From assembly GCF_014650695.1 (NCBI RefSeq), contig NZ_BMVL01000001.1:547045-611044 (forward strand): a stretch of DNA of 64,000 nucleotides, in the 5' to 3' direction. This stretch comes from Streptomyces avidinii. Its GTDB lineage: Bacteria > Actinomycetota > Actinomycetes > Streptomycetales > Streptomycetaceae. Every line of letters begins with the position of its first letter. Position 1 is the stretch's first letter. The position numbers were made by a program, and so were the translations under genes. Shown piece after piece: positions 42,924 to 51,645 of this stretch. The notes beneath the pieces were generated by a model. That model was not told where the DNA came from. It did no database searches and saw nothing but the letters and a program-made list of their open reading frames with translations.

Positions 42924-43466
42924 ATGCGCCGACGTACCGCACACGTGCTGACCGCGACCGCGCTGACCGCCGCCGCGTTCACCGGGCCGGTCGCCGGCGC
43001 GGTCGCCGCCGCGGACCTCGGCATGGTGGGCTTCGCGCCCGGGGACTTCTCGCCGCTGGAGGTGTGGCCCAAGTCCGCCGCCCCCGGCGCCACCGTCACC
43101 GTGAACACCACCGCCTGCGGCAGCGGCAGTCACGCGGACGGCGACGCCACGACGGTCGGCGGCGGCCGGTTCAAGCTGGTCCCGGGCACCCACAAGGAGG
43201 TGGTCGTGGGGCAGTTCCACGTCGCCCACGGCACCCGCCCCGGCACCTACGGCATCGGCGCGACCTGCGCGAACGGCAAGTTCGCCACCGGCGACCTGAT
43301 CGTCACCGAACGCGGCCCGCAGGGCCACGTCAACACCGGGGTGGGCGGTGGCACGACCACCACCACCGACCCCGCCAGGATCGCGGCGGGAGCGGCCGTA
43401 CTGGCCGCGGCCGCCGTCGGCGGTACCTGGCTCCTGCGTCGCCGGGCGAGCGGCACGCGGAGCTGA
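42924..43466 (+). CDS. Secreted wall-associated protein, likely class F sortase partner
   Basis: A 180-residue precursor with a Sec signal peptide (MRRRTAHVLTATALTAAAFT, cleavage near VAAA). The mature part is a beta-rich domain (VWPKSAAPGATVTVNTTACG with a Cys pair to GATCANGKF). At the end comes GHVNTGVGGG, a Thr run, the membrane helix IAAGAAVLAAAAVGGTWLL and RRRASG, the layout of a sorting signal though without a textbook LPxTG. AGGAGAG precedes the ATG. The class F sortase gene follows directly, which supports pairing. Confidence 0.75.
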   Translation: MRRRTAHVLTATALTAAAFTGPVAGAVAAADLGMVGFAPGDFSPLEVWPKSAAPGATVTVNTTACGSGSHADGDATTVGGGRFKLVPGTHKEVVVGQFHVAHGTRPGTYGIGATCANGKFATGDLIVTERGPQGHVNTGVGGGTTTTTDPARIAAGAAVLAAAAVGGTWLLRRRASGTRS

Positions 43467-43601
43467 CGGACGCCCACCGCGGCTCCGGCCGCGGTCCGAC
43501 CGGTACCGTCCCCCGTCGCCCGCCCCGCGAGGTCCCCCCGTTCGCGGGGCCGGGCGACGGCCAATCACCCCGAAACGGAAACGGAAGCCGAGGGGGTACG
43601 C

Positions 43602-44330
43602 ATGGGTGGCGATTTCGGTGGCGCGCGGGGCCGCGACTACCGGCCCCGGCCCGTCAACGGCGACCGCCCCGGGTCCGGAGCACACCCCCGGCCGGCGCGG
43701 AGCCGGGTCCCCCGCACCCCCACCGCCCGCCACGGAGGCCTCGTCGCGCTCGCCGCGTGCGTCGGCATCTGGCTCGTCACCAGTGGTTCCCGCGAGCCCG
43801 TCGGACCGCCGCTGCCCTCCCCCGGCGAGTCCCTGACCGCCGCCGGCGTGGTGGGCCCCGGTATCGCCCCGCTCCCCGGTTCGCCGCCGGGCCGGATCCG
43901 GATCCCCTCCATCCGGGTCGATGCCCCGCTGACCGGGCTCGGGCTGGATGCACACGGCAGCCTCGAGGTACCGCCGCCCGATCGGCGCGACCTGGCCGGC
44001 TGGTACCGCCAGGGCACCACCCCGGGCGCCACCGGCACCGCCGTCATCGCCGGGCACGTGGACGACGCAGCCGGGCCGGGGGTCTTCTACGACCTGGGTG
44101 CGCTGCGCCGCGGGGCGTCCATCGAGATCCCGCGCGCGGACGGCCGTACGGCGGTGTTCACGGTCCACGCGGTCGAGGTCTACGACGCCAAGGCCTTCCC
44201 CGACACCCGCGTGTACGGGCCGTCGGCGCGCGCCGAGCTGCGGGTGATCACCTGCGGCGGCGGATTCTCACCGCGCACGGGCTACCGCGGCAACGTGGTC
44301 GTCTTCGCGCACCTCACCGGGACGTACTAG
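43602..44330 (+). CDS. Class F sortase
   Basis: A 242-residue cysteine transpeptidase that would attach a surface protein to the cell wall. Short cytoplasmic N-terminus rich in Arg/Gly, signal-anchor helix GGLVALAACVGIWLVTSG, then the sortase barrel: IRIPSIRVDAPLTGLGLD, catalytic His in TAVIAGHVDDAAGPGVFY, Cys in LRVITCGGGFSP, and the nearby Arg residues SPRTGYRGNVV. This order and length match class F enzymes of actinobacteria. The upstream gene encodes the probable substrate. Confidence 0.88.
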   Translation: MGGDFGGARGRDYRPRPVNGDRPGSGAHPRPARSRVPRTPTARHGGLVALAACVGIWLVTSGSREPVGPPLPSPGESLTAAGVVGPGIAPLPGSPPGRIRIPSIRVDAPLTGLGLDAHGSLEVPPPDRRDLAGWYRQGTTPGATGTAVIAGHVDDAAGPGVFYDLGALRRGASIEIPRADGRTAVFTVHAVEVYDAKAFPDTRVYGPSARAELRVITCGGGFSPRTGYRGNVVVFAHLTGTY

Positions 44331-44393
44331 GTAGCCCCGTTCGGAGCTCGCGGGCCCGGCAGGATCCGACAGGGACGGTGCCGGCCGCCCGGG

Positions 44394-45170
44394 TCAGCCC
44401 CACTGCTCCAGGCCCAGCTTGACCACCAGCGCGCCCACCACCGTGAGCAGCACGCCGCGGACGAAGCCGCTGCCCTTCTTGAGGGCCATCCTGGCGCCGA
44501 TCATGCCGCCGGCCAGGTTGAACACCGCCATCAGCGCGGCCAGCTGCCACAGCACCATGCCCTGGTAGGCGAACATCGCGAGCGCCCCGGCGTTGGTGCA
44601 GCAGTTCACGATCTTGGCGGTGGCGGAGGCGGTGACCAGGTCGAGGTGGAGCAGCGCCGTGAGGGCGAGCACCAGGAAGGTGCCGGTACCGGGCCCGATG
44701 AGGCCGTCGTAGAAGCCGATGCCGAGGCCCGCGAGCCCGATCGCGAGGAGCACCCGCTGTCGGCTGACGGGCTCGGTGGAGGGAGCGGTGCCGAAGCCCG
44801 GCTTGAAGATCACGACACCGGCGACGATCACGAGCACCCCCATGATCAGCGGGCGGAGCGCGTCCTTGCTGATGCCGCCCGCGAGTGCGGCGCCGCCCAT
44901 CGAGCCGGCGAGCGCGGCCAGGCCGATGCGGACGGCCAGCTTCACGTTCACCGGGGCCTTGCGGACGTACGTCACGGCCGCCCCGGCGGTGCCGACGATG
45001 GCCACGGCCTTGTTGGTACCGAGGACGGTGGCGGGGTGGGCATGGGGCAGGCCGAGCAGCAGCGCGGGCAGGAGCAGCAGGCCGCCGCCGCCCACCACCG
45101 CATCGATCCAGCCGGCGGCCGCCGCGGCGACGCACAGGACGACGATCATGGTCGTTGATATGTCAGGCAC
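44394..45170 (-). CDS. TSUP (TauE/SafE) family permease
   Basis: A 258-residue membrane protein with about eight helices in two similar halves. Signature: AAAAAGWIDAVVGGGGLLLL at helix 1, and the second half opening GLGIGFYDGLIGPGTGTFLV, the TauE/SafE GxGxFYDGxxGPGxG motif. Family members export sulphite, sulphoacetate or related anions, or take up sulphur compounds. No sulphur pathway gene is adjacent, so the cargo is unknown. Confidence 0.88.
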   Translation of the reverse strand: MPDISTTMIVVLCVAAAAAGWIDAVVGGGGLLLLPALLLGLPHAHPATVLGTNKAVAIVGTAGAAVTYVRKAPVNVKLAVRIGLAALAGSMGGAALAGGISKDALRPLIMGVLVIVAGVVIFKPGFGTAPSTEPVSRQRVLLAIGLAGLGIGFYDGLIGPGTGTFLVLALTALLHLDLVTASATAKIVNCCTNAGALAMFAYQGMVLWQLAALMAVFNLAGGMIGARMALKKGSGFVRGVLLTVVGALVVKLGLEQWG

Positions 45171-45206
45171 GACTCGACCCTATGGAGCTGTCGGGTGCAG
45201 TGACCA

Positions 45207-45488
45207 TCAATCTCCGGAAAGTTGCGCAAAGGTTGAGGTTTGCCGGGCCGGGACCCGGTCCGGCGCCACCGGAGCCGCCGGGTCCACGGCCACCGTCAGC
45301 ACGCTCGCGGCCAGCACGCTGGCCGCCCCCAGCCCTGCCGCCAGCCGCCTCGCGGGCGGTACGGAGGCCAGCGCGGCGAGCGCGGCCCGCACCGGCGAGG
45401 GGCGGCGCGGCTTGCGGTGCCGGGCCGTCGTCGCCGGGCCCCCGGAGCCGACGGGTACGGAGAGGGCTACGTGCAGGGGGTGACGCAT
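45207..45488 (-). CDS. Small membrane or secreted hypothetical protein
   Basis: A 93-residue protein with a long basic N-terminus (ATTARHRKPRRPSPVRAAL) and one hydrophobic segment (RLAAGLGAASVLAASVLTVA), then a short polar tail. It could be a membrane anchor or a poor signal peptide. The ATG at 45488 follows AGAGGAG by ten bases; a longer frame to 45551 lacks a site. Family not recognised. It lies between the TSUP permease and the flavoprotein, all on the minus strand. Confidence 0.5.
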   Translation of the reverse strand: MRHPLHVALSVPVGSGGPATTARHRKPRRPSPVRAALAALASVPPARRLAAGLGAASVLAASVLTVAVDPAAPVAPDRVPARQTSTFAQLSGD

Positions 45489-45572
45489 GGGGCGGTGACT
45501 CCTCTGGGGCGACGCGCGGAGGGCGAGTAGCGGGAACGCGGGCACCGGCAACGCGGGCAGCGGGAACGCGGC

Positions 45573-46868
45573 TCAGAAGCTGAAGCACTCGGAATGGATG
45601 TGACCGGCCGGCACCCCGGCCCGCAGCAGCGCGGCCCGGGTCGCCTCGGCCATCCCCGGCGGCCCGCACAGGTACACGTCGTGCTCGGCCAGGTCCGGCA
45701 CCAGCGCGGCCAGCGCCTGCGGGGCCAGCGGATCGTAGGCGGCGTCGGACGGCCCGAGCAGATAGTGCAGACCGGCCTGCCGCCCGGCGGCGATGGCCTC
45801 CAGCTCGGCCCGCAGGACCAAGTGCTCCTCGGCCCCCGCCCGGTAGAGCAGGGTGATGTCTCCCGGACCGCCGGGCAGGGTCTCGAACAGGGCCCGCATC
45901 GGGGTGATCCCGACCCCGCCCGCGATCAGCAGCACCTTGGGCCGGGTCCGCCGGGCGGCGGTGAGCGCGCCGAACGGCCCAGTGGCCAGCACCCGCGTCC
46001 CGGGGCGCAGCCGCCGGATCCGGCGGGAGTGGCCGCCGAGCCCCTTGACGGTGATCCGCAGGGCGTTCCCGCGGACCGGCGCGGACAGCGAGAACGGCAG
46101 GGCGGTGTGCCAGAGCCGCCGCTGGAGGAACCGCCAGCGCAGGAACTGGCCCGGTTCCGCGCGCAACTCGGCCAGGTGCTGCCCGTACATGACGACGGAG
46201 ACCACCCCGGGCCCCTCGACCCGGACGTCCACCACCCGCACCGCGTGCCGCAGGGCCTGCCGTACGGGCACCACGGCGCGGTACCAGACCAGCAGGACGG
46301 CGACCACGGTGTGGGCGAGCGCCCAGAACCAGGCGACCGCGGCCAGGTCGGGTCCGGCGAGCTGGTGCCCGAAGGCGAGGGCGGCGGCGAGGTGGACGAG
46401 CAGGTGCACCCCGCGCCAGGTTTCGTGCGGCATCCGGCGGCGTACCGCCCGGGCGGAGGTCACGCCGACCGCGGCCAGGAGGACGGTCCCGGCCGCGGCG
46501 GCGGCGAGCGCGGGGTAGCCGAGCAGCTCCTGGACGGCGGAGACCACGTCGATTCCCTCGTGCACGGCATATCCGAGCAGGGCGAAGAGCCCGTGCCCGA
46601 AGCAGAGGAGGAGCACGTACCGGCCGCCGAAGGCGTGCCAGCGGGCGAGCCGGTCGGCGCCGACCCCGTGCTCCACGGCGGGCACCCGGGCCATCAGGAA
46701 GAGCAGCACCAGCACCCCGTAGCCGGCGAGCAGGCCGGACAGGTGCGCGGCGGTGGCGAACAGCGCGTCGGGTCGCGCCGAGGGCCGCACCTGCACCGCC
46801 CAGAGCAGGACCACCACCCCCGCACCGCCCAGCATCCCGCCCCTCACCCGCACCGCCGCATCTCGCAT
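45573..46868 (-). CDS. Ferric reductase-like transmembrane flavocytochrome
   Basis: A 431-residue protein. About six N-terminal helices hold the haem-type His residues of the ferric reductase/NOX family (WHAFGGRYVLLLCFGHGLFA and WRGVHLLVHLAAALAFGHQL). The C-terminal half is a ferredoxin-NADP reductase module: FAD site LWHTALPFSLSAP, VKGLGGHSRRIRRLRPG, NAD site LLIAGGVGITPMRALFE, and the end motif VYLCGPPGMAEATRAAL. It moves electrons from NAD(P)H across the membrane. It is divergent from the nir operon, so it may share nitrogen or redox control, though this is inference. Confidence 0.88.
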   Translation of the reverse strand: MRDAAVRVRGGMLGGAGVVVLLWAVQVRPSARPDALFATAAHLSGLLAGYGVLVLLFLMARVPAVEHGVGADRLARWHAFGGRYVLLLCFGHGLFALLGYAVHEGIDVVSAVQELLGYPALAAAAAGTVLLAAVGVTSARAVRRRMPHETWRGVHLLVHLAAALAFGHQLAGPDLAAVAWFWALAHTVVAVLLVWYRAVVPVRQALRHAVRVVDVRVEGPGVVSVVMYGQHLAELRAEPGQFLRWRFLQRRLWHTALPFSLSAPVRGNALRITVKGLGGHSRRIRRLRPGTRVLATGPFGALTAARRTRPKVLLIAGGVGITPMRALFETLPGGPGDITLLYRAGAEEHLVLRAELEAIAAGRQAGLHYLLGPSDAAYDPLAPQALAALVPDLAEHDVYLCGPPGMAEATRAALLRAGVPAGHIHSECFSF

Positions 46869-46965
46869 ACGGAGCACGCTAAGGGCCCCGGAGGCGGCCC
46901 TGATGATCCTTAAGCCGGCCTTGAGGAAGGCCTCACCGACCCTTAACCCGAGCGCTGAGGTCGGC

Positions 46966-47003
46966 GTTCCGTCCGGGTAACAGGGGCGATGCCGAGGGGA
47001 AAC
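46966..47003 (+). promoter_or_regulatory. Candidate GlnR box upstream of the nir operon
   Basis: Four five-base half-sites separated by exactly six bases: GTTCC, GTAAC, GATGC and GAAAC. The second and fourth match the GlnR consensus GTnAC/GAAAC fully. The site ends 22 bases before the ATG at 47026, the same distance as in front of nasA. Control by GlnR fits known Streptomyces nitrogen regulation; binding is inferred. Confidence 0.6.
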
Positions 47004-47025
47004 AGCGGCCCCGCACGCTCGTGGC

Positions 47026-48288
47026 ATGACCTCGGACCAGCGTGTGGTGGTGATCGGCGGCGGGCTCGCGGGCCTGCGGCTCGCGCAGCGGCTCGGGCCG
47101 GCCGCGGCCGTGACCGTACTCGGCGAGGAGACGCACGCGCCGTACAACCGGGTGCTGCTCGCGGAGGTCCTCGCCGGCCGGTACGCACCGGAGGTGACCG
47201 CCCTCCCCGCGCCCGGCCCGGTGCTGCGGCGGGGGGTCCGGGCCGTGCGCGTGGACCGCGCGGAGCGGGTCGTGCACTGCGACGACGGCACGGTCGCCCG
47301 GTACGACACGCTCGTGCTGGCCACCGGCTCGAACGCGGTACTCCCTCCGCTGCGCGGGCTCTTCGAGCCGGAGGGGCGGGAACTCCCGGACGGTGTGCAC
47401 GCGTTCCGCACGATGGACGACTGCCTGGCGCTCTCGGCGGCGCTGCGCCCCGGAGTGCGGGCGGTGGTGATCGGCGGCGGCCTGCTGGGCGTCTCGGCGA
47501 CCCGTGCGCTCGCCGCGCGGGGCGCGCAGGTGGTCCTGGCGCAGCAGGGCGAGCACCTGATGGAACGCCAGCTGGACGCCGGGGCCTCCGCACTGCTGCA
47601 CACCCACCTGACCTCACTCGGCGTCGAAATCCACACCGAGTGCCGGGTCCGCGGCCTGACCACGTCTGCGGCGCGGGGGTCCGGGGGCAGCGCCCCCGGC
47701 AACGGCGCCGCACTCGGGCAGCGGCGCGTCACCGGGGTCGAGCTCGCCGACGGCTACCGGCTCGACGCCGATGTCGTCGTCCTCGCCTGCGGCGTACGCC
47801 CCCGAACGGGCCTCGCCCAGGCCGCCGGACTGGAAGTCCGCAAGGGCATCGTGGTCGACGACCACCTCCGCACCAGTGACCCCCGCATCCACGCCATCGG
47901 CGACTGCGCCGAGCACGACGGCCAGGTGTACGGACTCGCGGGCGCCGCCCTGGAGCAGGCCGACGCCCTGGCGACGGTCCTCACCGGAGCCCCCGCGCCG
48001 TACACCGGCACCCGCGCCCTCACCCGCCTCACCCTCGGCGGAGCCGAGAACGGCTCCCTGGACCTCGCCGCCTTCGGCGAGACCACCGCCCTCCCCGGCG
48101 ACGACGTGGTCCGCCTCGCCGACGCCACCCGCCGGACCTACCGGAAGGTCGTCGTGCGGGGCGACCGCCTCGTCGGCGGGGTGCTGCTCGGCGAACTCTC
48201 CACCGTGGGGGCGCTCGCCCGCACCTGGGAGGGCGGGGAAGCACCGCACGACCTGTTCCACCTGCTCACCGACGACGGAGGCCACTGA
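47026..48288 (+). CDS. FAD-dependent NAD(P)H reductase of nitrite/nitrate assimilation
   Basis: A 420-residue flavoprotein resembling the N-terminal part of NirB and NasB-type reductases. FAD site RVVVIGGGLAGLRLAQRLG, ETHAPYNRVLLAEVLAGRYA (the NirB-like YxRxxL loop), LVLATGSNAVLPPLRG, NAD site VVIGGGLLGVSATRALAARG, and IHAIGDCAEHDG. It likely feeds electrons to nitrate or nitrite reductase. Near residue 215 an unusual stretch GSGGSAPGNGA is coded by a REP-like repeat element inserted in frame. First gene of the operon: its stop is one base before the nirB ATG. Confidence 0.85.
   Translation: MTSDQRVVVIGGGLAGLRLAQRLGPAAAVTVLGEETHAPYNRVLLAEVLAGRYAPEVTALPAPGPVLRRGVRAVRVDRAERVVHCDDGTVARYDTLVLATGSNAVLPPLRGLFEPEGRELPDGVHAFRTMDDCLALSAALRPGVRAVVIGGGLLGVSATRALAARGAQVVLAQQGEHLMERQLDAGASALLHTHLTSLGVEIHTECRVRGLTTSAARGSGGSAPGNGAALGQRRVTGVELADGYRLDADVVVLACGVRPRTGLAQAAGLEVRKGIVVDDHLRTSDPRIHAIGDCAEHDGQVYGLAGAALEQADALATVLTGAPAPYTGTRALTRLTLGGAENGSLDLAAFGETTALPGDDVVRLADATRRTYRKVVVRGDRLVGGVLLGELSTVGALARTWEGGEAPHDLFHLLTDDGGH
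47667..47712 (+). repeat. REP-like palindrome inserted in the FAD reductase gene
   Basis: CCGGGGGC-AGC-GCCCCCGG forms an eight-pair hairpin within GCGGCGCGGGGGT...CAACGGCGCCGC. The same sequence type ends the intergenic cluster at 53161-53303. It is in frame here and adds about 15 residues absent from usual family members. Confidence 0.7.
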
Positions 48289-48289
48289 C

Positions 48290-50815
48290 ATGTCCGAGCC
48301 CTTGCCCACGATCGTGCTCATCGGGCACGGCATGGTCGGCCAGCGCTACCTCGAAGCCCTCGCCGAGCGCGGGGCCACCGCCACGCACCGGATCACCGTG
48401 CTCTGCGAGGAGCCCCGGCCCGCCTACGACCGCGTGCACCTGACCTCGTACTTCTCCGGCAGCACCGCCGAGGACCTGTCCATGACCCCCGCCGGGTTCA
48501 TGGAGCAGCACGGCATCGCCCTCCACCTCGACGACCCCGCCGAGCACATCGACCGGGCCGCCCGTACCGTCACCTCCCGCTCCGGGCGGGTATTCCCGTA
48601 CGACGTCCTGGTGCTGGCCACCGGCAGCTATCCCTTCGTCCCGCCGGTCCCCGGCAAGGACGCCCCGGGCTGCTTCGTCTACCGCACCATCGAGGACCTC
48701 CTCGCGATCGAGGAGTACGCGAAGAGCCGCAGCTCCGGCGCGGTCGTCGGCGGCGGACTCCTCGGGCTGGAGGCCGCCGGCGCCCTCCAGGGGCTGGGAC
48801 TGGCCACCCGTGTCGTCGAGTTCGCCCCGCGCCTGATGCCCGTACAGGTCGACGAGGGCGGCGGCGCGGCCCTGCTGCGCACCATCGAGTCCATGGGGCT
48901 GACCGTCCACACCGGCGTCGGCACCCAGGAAGTGGTGATCGGCGAGGACGGCCACGTCAGCGGAATGCGGCTCTCCGACGGCTCCACCGTCGACACCGAC
49001 CTCGTGGTCTTCTCCGCCGGCGTCCGCCCCCGCGACCAACTGGCCCGCGACGCCGGGCTGGACGTCGGCGAGCGCGGCGGCATCGCGGTCGACGCCCGCT
49101 GCCTGACCTCCGACCCGCGCGTCTACGCCATCGGCGAGTGCGCCCTCGCCGTCGACGGCCGCGTCTACGGGCTGGTCGCCCCCGGCTACGAGATGGCCGA
49201 GACCGCCGCCGACGATCTGCTGGGCCGCGCCAAGGAGTTCACCGGAGCCGACCTCTCCACCAAGCTCAAGCTGCTCGGCGTGGACGTGGCCTCCTTCGGC
49301 GACGCCCACGGCACCACCCCGGACAGCCTGGACGTCGTCTGGTCCGACTCCCGCTCCGGCGTCTACAAGAAGCTGGTCGTCTCGCCCGACGGGGTCCTGC
49401 TCGGCGGGGTGCTGGTCGGCGACGCGGACTCCTACGGACTGCTGCGTCCGCTCACCGGCAGCGTCCCGCCCGTGTCCCCCGAGCAGCTGGTGCTGCCCGC
49501 CGGCGTCGGCGCCCCGGTCGCGCTCGGCCCCTCCGCGCTCCCCGACCACGCGGTGATCTGCTCCTGCCACAACGTCACCAAGAAGGCCATCGCCGCCTGT
49601 GCCACCCTCGCCGAGGTCAAGAAGTGCACCAAGGCGGGCACCGGCTGCGGCAGCTGCGTCAAGGTGATCGGGCAGCTGCTGCCCGCCGCCGCCGACCAGG
49701 GGCTGTGCGGCTGCTTCCCCTTCACCCGGGCCGAGCTGTACGAGATCGTCCGCACCCGCCGGCTGACCTCGTACCAGGAGCTGCTCGACGGCCACGGACG
49801 CCCTGAGGCGCGGGGCGGCGACGGCTGCGAGGTCTGCAAGCCCACCGTCGGCTCGATCATCGCCTCGCTCGCCCCGACCCTCGGCGCGAGCGGCTACGTC
49901 CTGGACGGGGAGCAGGCCGCCCTCCAGGACACCAATGACCACTTCCTCGCGAACATGCAACGCAACGGCTCGTACTCGGTCGTCCCGCGCATCCCGGGCG
50001 GTGAGATCACCCCCGACAAGCTGATCGTGATCGGCGAGGTGGCCCGCGACTTCGGCCTCTATACGAAGATCACCGGCGGGCAGCGGATCGATCTCTTCGG
50101 CGCGAGCGTGGACCAGCTCCCGCGGATCTGGGCGCGGCTCGTCGACGCCGGTTTCGAGTCCGGGCACGCGTACGGGAAGGCGCTGCGCACGGTGAAGTCC
50201 TGCGTGGGGCAGACCTGGTGCCGCTACGGCGTCCAGGACAGCGTCCGGATGGCCATCGACCTGGAACTACGCTACCGGGGGCTGCGCGCCCCGCACAAGC
50301 TGAAGTCGGCGGTCTCCGGCTGCGCCCGCGAGTGCGCGGAGGCGCAGAGCAAGGACTTCGGGGTCATCGCGACGGCGAGTGGCTGGAACCTGTACGTCGG
50401 CGGCAACGGCGGGGCCACCCCGCGCCACGCCGACCTGCTGGCCCAGGACCTGTCGGACGCGGAACTGGTCCGGCTGATCGACCGGTTCCTGATGTTCTAC
50501 ATCCGCACCGCCGACCGGCTGGAGCGGACCTCCACCTGGCTGGAGCGGCTGGAGGGGGGCCTGGCGCACCTGCGGGACGTGGTCGTGCACGACTCCCTCG
50601 GGCTGTGCGCGGAGCTGGAGGCCCTGATGGCCGACCACGTGGCGCACTACCGGGACGAATGGGCCGAGACGCTCCAGGACCCGGAGCGGCTGCGCCGGTT
50701 CGTGTCCTTCGTCAACGCGCCGGGTGCTCCCGACCCGACCGTGAAGTTCGTCCCCGAGCGCGACCAGGTCAAGCCCGACCTGGCCGTCCTGACCATAGGA
50801 GGAGCCGTCCGATGA
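48290..50815 (+). CDS. nirB: Nitrite reductase [NAD(P)H] large subunit
   Basis: An 841-residue sirohaem enzyme that reduces nitrite to ammonium in the cytoplasm. FAD/NAD module (IVLIGHGMVGQRYLEALAER, CEEPRPAYDRVHLTSYFSG, GGGLLGLEAAGAL, VYAIGECALAVDG). A [2Fe-2S] BFD-like domain with C424, C426, C453 and C456 (ICSCHN and TGCGSC) is followed by a second CGC/CEVC segment. The sirohaem/[4Fe-4S] domains hold C638, C644, C678 and C682 (SCVGQTWCRYG and SGCARECAEA). Full family length. ATG 48290 is one base after the upstream stop, and it overlaps nirD by ATGA, so all three form one operon. Confidence 0.94.
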   Translation: MSEPLPTIVLIGHGMVGQRYLEALAERGATATHRITVLCEEPRPAYDRVHLTSYFSGSTAEDLSMTPAGFMEQHGIALHLDDPAEHIDRAARTVTSRSGRVFPYDVLVLATGSYPFVPPVPGKDAPGCFVYRTIEDLLAIEEYAKSRSSGAVVGGGLLGLEAAGALQGLGLATRVVEFAPRLMPVQVDEGGGAALLRTIESMGLTVHTGVGTQEVVIGEDGHVSGMRLSDGSTVDTDLVVFSAGVRPRDQLARDAGLDVGERGGIAVDARCLTSDPRVYAIGECALAVDGRVYGLVAPGYEMAETAADDLLGRAKEFTGADLSTKLKLLGVDVASFGDAHGTTPDSLDVVWSDSRSGVYKKLVVSPDGVLLGGVLVGDADSYGLLRPLTGSVPPVSPEQLVLPAGVGAPVALGPSALPDHAVICSCHNVTKKAIAACATLAEVKKCTKAGTGCGSCVKVIGQLLPAAADQGLCGCFPFTRAELYEIVRTRRLTSYQELLDGHGRPEARGGDGCEVCKPTVGSIIASLAPTLGASGYVLDGEQAALQDTNDHFLANMQRNGSYSVVPRIPGGEITPDKLIVIGEVARDFGLYTKITGGQRIDLFGASVDQLPRIWARLVDAGFESGHAYGKALRTVKSCVGQTWCRYGVQDSVRMAIDLELRYRGLRAPHKLKSAVSGCARECAEAQSKDFGVIATASGWNLYVGGNGGATPRHADLLAQDLSDAELVRLIDRFLMFYIRTADRLERTSTWLERLEGGLAHLRDVVVHDSLGLCAELEALMADHVAHYRDEWAETLQDPERLRRFVSFVNAPGAPDPTVKFVPERDQVKPDLAVLTIGGAVR

Positions 50816-51144
50816 CCGTGGAACTGCAGGTTGCGCAGGGCTGGCTGACGGTGTGCGAGCTGTCCGCGCTCACCCCCGGGCGCGGGGTCGCGGCGCTGCT
50901 GCCGGACGGCAGCCAGGCCGCGGTGTTCGTCGACCGCGCGGGGCGCCCGTACGCCATCGGCAACCAGGACCCCTTCACCGGGGCGCACGTGCTCTCGCGC
51001 GGGCTGGTGGGGACGGCGGGGGGCCGGCCCTTCGTGGCCTCGCCGCTGCTCAAGCAGCGCTTCGACCTGGAGTCGGGGCGCTGCCTGGACGACGAGGAGA
51101 CGGCGGTCCGGACCTACCCGGTGCGGACCGCCGCGACCTCGTGA
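50812..51144 (+). CDS. nirD: Nitrite reductase small subunit
   Basis: A 110-residue Rieske-fold partner of NirB. The fold is visible (WLTVCELSALTPGRGVAALL, QAAVFVDRAGRPYAIGNQDP, GLVGTAGGRPFVASPLLKQR, FDLESGRCLDD), but the Cys-His pairs of a true Rieske cluster are absent, as usual for NirD. It supports assembly or electron flow in the nitrite reductase. GGAGG lies a few bases before the overlapping ATG. Converges on a VOC-domain gene. Confidence 0.9.
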   Translation: MTVELQVAQGWLTVCELSALTPGRGVAALLPDGSQAAVFVDRAGRPYAIGNQDPFTGAHVLSRGLVGTAGGRPFVASPLLKQRFDLESGRCLDDEETAVRTYPVRTAATS

Positions 51145-51162
51145 CCGCGGGCGGTGATGTCG

Positions 51163-51570
51163 TCAGCTCTGGACCATCGACGGGTCCATCCACATGATCT
51201 CCCAGGTGTGACCGTCGAGGTCGTCGAAGGCGCGGCCGTACATGACGCCGTGGTCCTGGGCGGGGCGGGGCTCGGTGGCGCCGGCCGCCAGGGCCCCGTC
51301 CACCAGCTCGTCGACCGCGGTGCGGCTCTCGGCGCTCAGACAGATCAGCACCTCGGACGTCTTCGTCGCGTCCGCGATCTCCTTGTGGGTGAAGTCCTTG
51401 TAGCGGTCCTCGGTCAGGAGCATGGCGACGATGGTGTCGCTGATGACCATCGAGGCGCAGTTCTCGTCGGTGAACTGGGCGTTGAAGGAGTAGCCCAGCT
51501 TGCTCCAGAACGCCTTGCTGGCCTCCAGGTCCTTGACCGGCAGGTTGACGAAGATCATGGTGGCGGACAT
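51163..51570 (-). CDS. VOC family (glyoxalase-like) protein
   Basis: A 135-residue vicinal-oxygen-chelate protein. The first beta-alpha-beta-beta-beta unit is TMIFVNLPVKDLEASKAFWS and YSFNAQFTDENCASMVISDT; the second ends DHGVMYGRAFDDLDGHTWEI, with the metal-site Glu in WEIMWMDPS. Close relatives are often labelled glyoxalase/extradiol-like without proven activity. No partner enzyme is adjacent. Start ATG 51570 after GAGAGACC. Confidence 0.85.
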   Translation of the reverse strand: MSATMIFVNLPVKDLEASKAFWSKLGYSFNAQFTDENCASMVISDTIVAMLLTEDRYKDFTHKEIADATKTSEVLICLSAESRTAVDELVDGALAAGATEPRPAQDHGVMYGRAFDDLDGHTWEIMWMDPSMVQS

Positions 51571-51600
51571 CGAGGTCTCTCTTCTCTCGCGCGGGTGCCC

Positions 51601-51645
51601 GGTGCGGCTGCTCGGTGCGGGTGCTCGGTGCGTGCTGCTCGGTGC
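51601..51645. repeat. Tandem repeat GGTGCGGCTGCTC, about three and a half copies
   Basis: Units of 13, 13 and 14 bases followed by a partial unit, each beginning GGTGC and ending GCTC. It lies in the leader region of the VOC gene with no coding role. Confidence 0.8.

Noticed and set aside
48266..50167. A 633-codon frame opposite nirB
   Set aside because: Antisense shadow; composition is Gly/Val/Asp-rich and nirB on the plus strand has all its cofactor motifs.
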